From NCBI GenBank assembly GCA_947471985.1, contig CANIZL010000040.1, forward strand, positions 1-54,472: a DNA stretch of 54,472 nucleotides, in the 5' to 3' direction. The stretch's first letter is position 1. Every line of letters starts with the position of its first letter. Shown one piece after another: positions 52,587-54,472 of the stretch. Under the pieces are notes generated by a model. The model had not been told where the DNA came from and made no database searches. It saw only the letters and a program-made list of their open reading frames with translations. This DNA comes from Verrucomicrobiota bacterium. Lineage in GTDB: Bacteria; Verrucomicrobiota; Verrucomicrobiia; Limisphaerales; UBA9464. Both the position numbers and the translations under genes were made by a program.

Positions 52587-53063
52587 TTATTCCTCGTCGG
52601 CGAAGTAGTTGGTTTCCTGAAGGGTGAAGACTTTGCGCTGCGGTTTCACGAGCCACTTGTTCGAATCCGGATAGTTGATGACATCGGCGGGGGGATTGTC
52701 GGCGATGACATAATAGATCAGGTCTTCGGTGCCGGTGTTCTTGATCTGGTGTGGTTCGCCGGGCGGACAGACGAAGGAATCGCCGGCGGTGACGGGGGTG
52801 CGGGTATCCCCAGCGCGCAGTTCACCGGAGCCGCTGACCACGAGATAGAGTTCCCACTGGGCGGCGTGGGCGTGGAACGGGAAGTTGGTGGCCCCGGGCG
52901 GCAGGCGGGAAAGCTCGACATCGAAGGGGTGTCCGCCGCCGGCGACGCCGGCATCGCGCGGCGCGCCGAGGGCCTCGGAGATGTGTCGGCGAAAGATCTG
53001 GAAGCGTCCCCGGGGCGAACGTTGTTCGACCCAGGCGAGTTTGGCTTGCTGAACGTGTTTCAT
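52587..53063 (-). CDS. Cupin-domain protein
   Basis: 158 residues from the ATG at 53063. The cupin core reads FPFHAHAAQWELYLVVSGSG for motif 1 (H-x-H...E) and PPGEPHQIKNTG for motif 2 (H), so a metal site is likely. Possible roles include a small dioxygenase, isomerase or sugar-binding protein. Pairs with the downstream ABM-fold gene. Confidence 0.85.
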   Translation of the reverse strand: MKHVQQAKLAWVEQRSPRGRFQIFRRHISEALGAPRDAGVAGGGHPFDVELSRLPPGATNFPFHAHAAQWELYLVVSGSGELRAGDTRTPVTAGDSFVCPPGEPHQIKNTGTEDLIYYVIADNPPADVINYPDSNKWLVKPQRKVFTLQETNYFADEE

Positions 53064-53829
53064 CGAGTGGACAGGTGCCGGGGGGATCGGAATTGCGTCC
53101 GTCCGCCTGTGGATCCGGCATGGAAGGCAGGCTCGGCGATCCCGTTGCGACTGGCGAGGGAAATGCGTCCGGGCCGCCCGCTGAACCGAGTGATGGGTGC
53201 CGGTTCGATAGCCGGGCGGATCCGGATCCGGCCGCAAGGGTGCGAAACAAAAATCTTCGAGTCGTTGGATTTCCCCTTTTTGATAGAGAGCATCGAGCAG
53301 GCTAGGGAAATTGACTGACATCCTCATCCAGAGAACAACTTCTGTCGGAACCGAGCCAGATCGGCTCCATGGAGAAGGGCAAGCTCTGTGCCTGCACGCA
53401 TCGCTCTGGCAGTGCGGAAGCGGCTACATTCGGCCGCGGTATTGGCAGAACGAGCGCAATGTTTCCCGTCACGTAACAGCGGCAGAGGATGCCGCTCTCT
53501 CCCTCGGCCGGCGGGTGGAGGATTTTTGCCCCACGTCCACTCCCGAAACCGGTACCAACCTCCCTATTCGCCCAAGGTAGAGATCGTGCCAGGTTCGCTA
53601 TCTTCGCCGGATAGGGAGCCAGCCTCAGTATCTTGCGCAGCGGCCTCCGACGGCGTGAACTCTGGGCGGTGAAATTGGCCCGGGATGGCTGTTTTGGCCG
53701 GTGCTCTGCTCACTCTTGGTCTTCGTGAGGCACCGGGCGGCCCGAGGTGACCGGCGATCGACAGAGTTCTCCCCTTCCGGCGCAGGGATTTCGCCGGTTC
53801 GGCTGGATGAAGGATCGTTTTTTGAGGCG
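53064..53829. other. 766-bp spacer with a REP-like hairpin
   Basis: No convincing gene. A perfect inverted repeat AGCGGCA (53478-53484), GAGGA, TGCCGCT (53490-53496) resembles REP-type palindromes and lies near the RAYT gene, whose known substrates are such palindromes. An upstream minus-strand segment near 53327 (MSVNFPSLLDALYQKGE) is protein-like but ends without a gene, perhaps a decayed fragment. Confidence 0.4.
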
Positions 53830-54472
53830 TCAGCCGATGGCGTCGACGCGCAGGTCGCGTAGGACGCTGATTCCTGGGAGTGGAACGCCCCGAATGGGCC
53901 GGGCCCCATCCTTCCGCTTCGGGCTGAAGCGATCCCGAAACCGCATGAACTGCTGATCCACGAATTCCCGCGAACCCAGGACTACCCCATCGCTGAAATG
54001 CCGTATCCGCAGGCGCAGCACTTGCCCCCCGCCCAACTCGCCCCCACGCGCCAGTTCGGCGCGGATCGCGTCCGGATCCAACACCTGTTTGTCGCTCGCG
54101 TTGGCGGATCCTGCCGTTACGAAGAGCAGGCGCCGGTAGGCGGCCGCTGCCGCCGGCCAGTCCTCGGGTTCCAGGAAGCTCATCAATCCCGCCCGGATCA
54201 TGCTGTTGCCCACCAGCGCGGCGGCGTAGCCGCAGTGCCGGTAGTCCTTCGGATCGGAGACCAATCCCGCCCGGACGGGATTCAGATCAATGTACGCCGC
54301 CAACGTCTGCACCGACGTCCGGGAATCCTCCACCAGAAGACTCGTAAAGCGTTCGGCCCACAGGGTACCGAAGCGGTCGTTCCGCTCGTTGTACCACCGG
54401 CTAAAGCTTTGCTTGAACTCCTTCATGAAGGCCGACACATCCCCCTGACGGGCCTCCACCGAAGCCCGGATG
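53830..54472 (-). CDS. REP-associated tyrosine transposase (RAYT), 5' truncated by window edge
   Basis: The frame is open past the edge (IRASVEARQGD... precedes the first possible GTG at 54459), so the gene begins outside. Core motifs: SAFMKEFKQSFSRWYNERND, GTLWAERFTSLL and AAYIDLNPVRAGLV. The HUH motif is not in the visible part. It shares the core with the RAYT at 3-704 but differs through most positions, so it is a separate lineage. A REP-like palindrome lies in the adjacent spacer. Confidence 0.85.
   Translation of the reverse strand, partial: IRASVEARQGDVSAFMKEFKQSFSRWYNERNDRFGTLWAERFTSLLVEDSRTSVQTLAAYIDLNPVRAGLVSDPKDYRHCGYAAALVGNSMIRAGLMSFLEPEDWPAAAAAYRRLLFVTAGSANASDKQVLDPDAIRAELARGGELGGGQVLRLRIRHFSDGVVLGSREFVDQQFMRFRDRFSPKRKDGARPIRGVPLPGISVLRDLRVDAIG

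Noticed and set aside
53064-53329. Coding extension upstream of the cupin gene to 53327
   Set aside because: Only the first roughly 25 residues look protein-like; the rest is Pro/Arg-rich and does not join the cupin fold. The cupin ATG at 53063 gives a family-typical protein.

Overview
The window looks like a chromosomal segment of a high-GC Verrucomicrobiota bacterium, probably Limisphaerales/Pedosphaera-like. This is inferred from family content, not from a marker gene. Pointers are a Ser/Thr kinase paired with an ECF sigma factor, an ECF sigma factor fused to a membrane-anchored repeat domain, SBBP-propeller and beta-helix secreted proteins, a PEP-CTERM-like tail, RAYT transposases at both edges, and dispersed multi-hairpin repeats carrying the 'CCCGGGGTAGCC...CAACCCCGGGCT' core. 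No rRNA, tRNA or CRISPR array was seen.

Layout. 0-7 kb: a truncated RAYT, a kinase-to-sigma operon, and a divergent sigma/HEAT fusion gene. 7-16 kb: a repeat-rich spacer, a 1083-residue secreted propeller protein, a decayed membrane-protein gene, several small membrane or hypothetical genes, a DUF4010/MgtC transporter-like protein and a DUF2071 protein. 16-23.6 kb: a tight seven-gene minus-strand operon (KAS III-like, 3beta-HSD-like SDR, MBL hydrolase, F390-synthetase-like adenylating enzyme, ATP-grasp ligase, acyltransferase, Rieske oxygenase), five of its six junctions overlapping or nearly touching. It reads as a small-molecule pathway I cannot match to a named product, and it is the best candidate for an undescribed system. 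24-28 kb: a LysE exporter and three secreted surface proteins.

28-33 kb: a DUF2652 cyclase-fold protein, then a five-gene redox operon in which every junction is an ATGA overlap (FMN reductase, two small membrane proteins, a ferric-reductase/Rieske fusion, a Cys-rich anchored protein), then a ParD/ParE module. 33-37 kb: an Rrf2 regulator with four clustered cysteines, a divergent M14-like pseudo-peptidase, YezD, a CBS-like protein and cysK, suggesting a cysteine/sulfur theme.

37-50.4 kb: a minus-strand export/uptake locus in transcription order: OprP-like porin, two secreted proteins (one PBP-like), a TpsB transporter with an extended POTRA array, a 1349-residue TpsA exoprotein, ExbB, ExbD, TonB, ExbD, ending beside cysK. 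A near-identical 17-base motif lies upstream of both the Rrf2-adjacent gene set and this locus in the same orientation, so the two may be co-regulated. 50.9-54.5 kb: a secreted glycoside-hydrolase-like TIM barrel, an ABM-fold protein, a cupin, a hairpin-bearing spacer and a second truncated RAYT.
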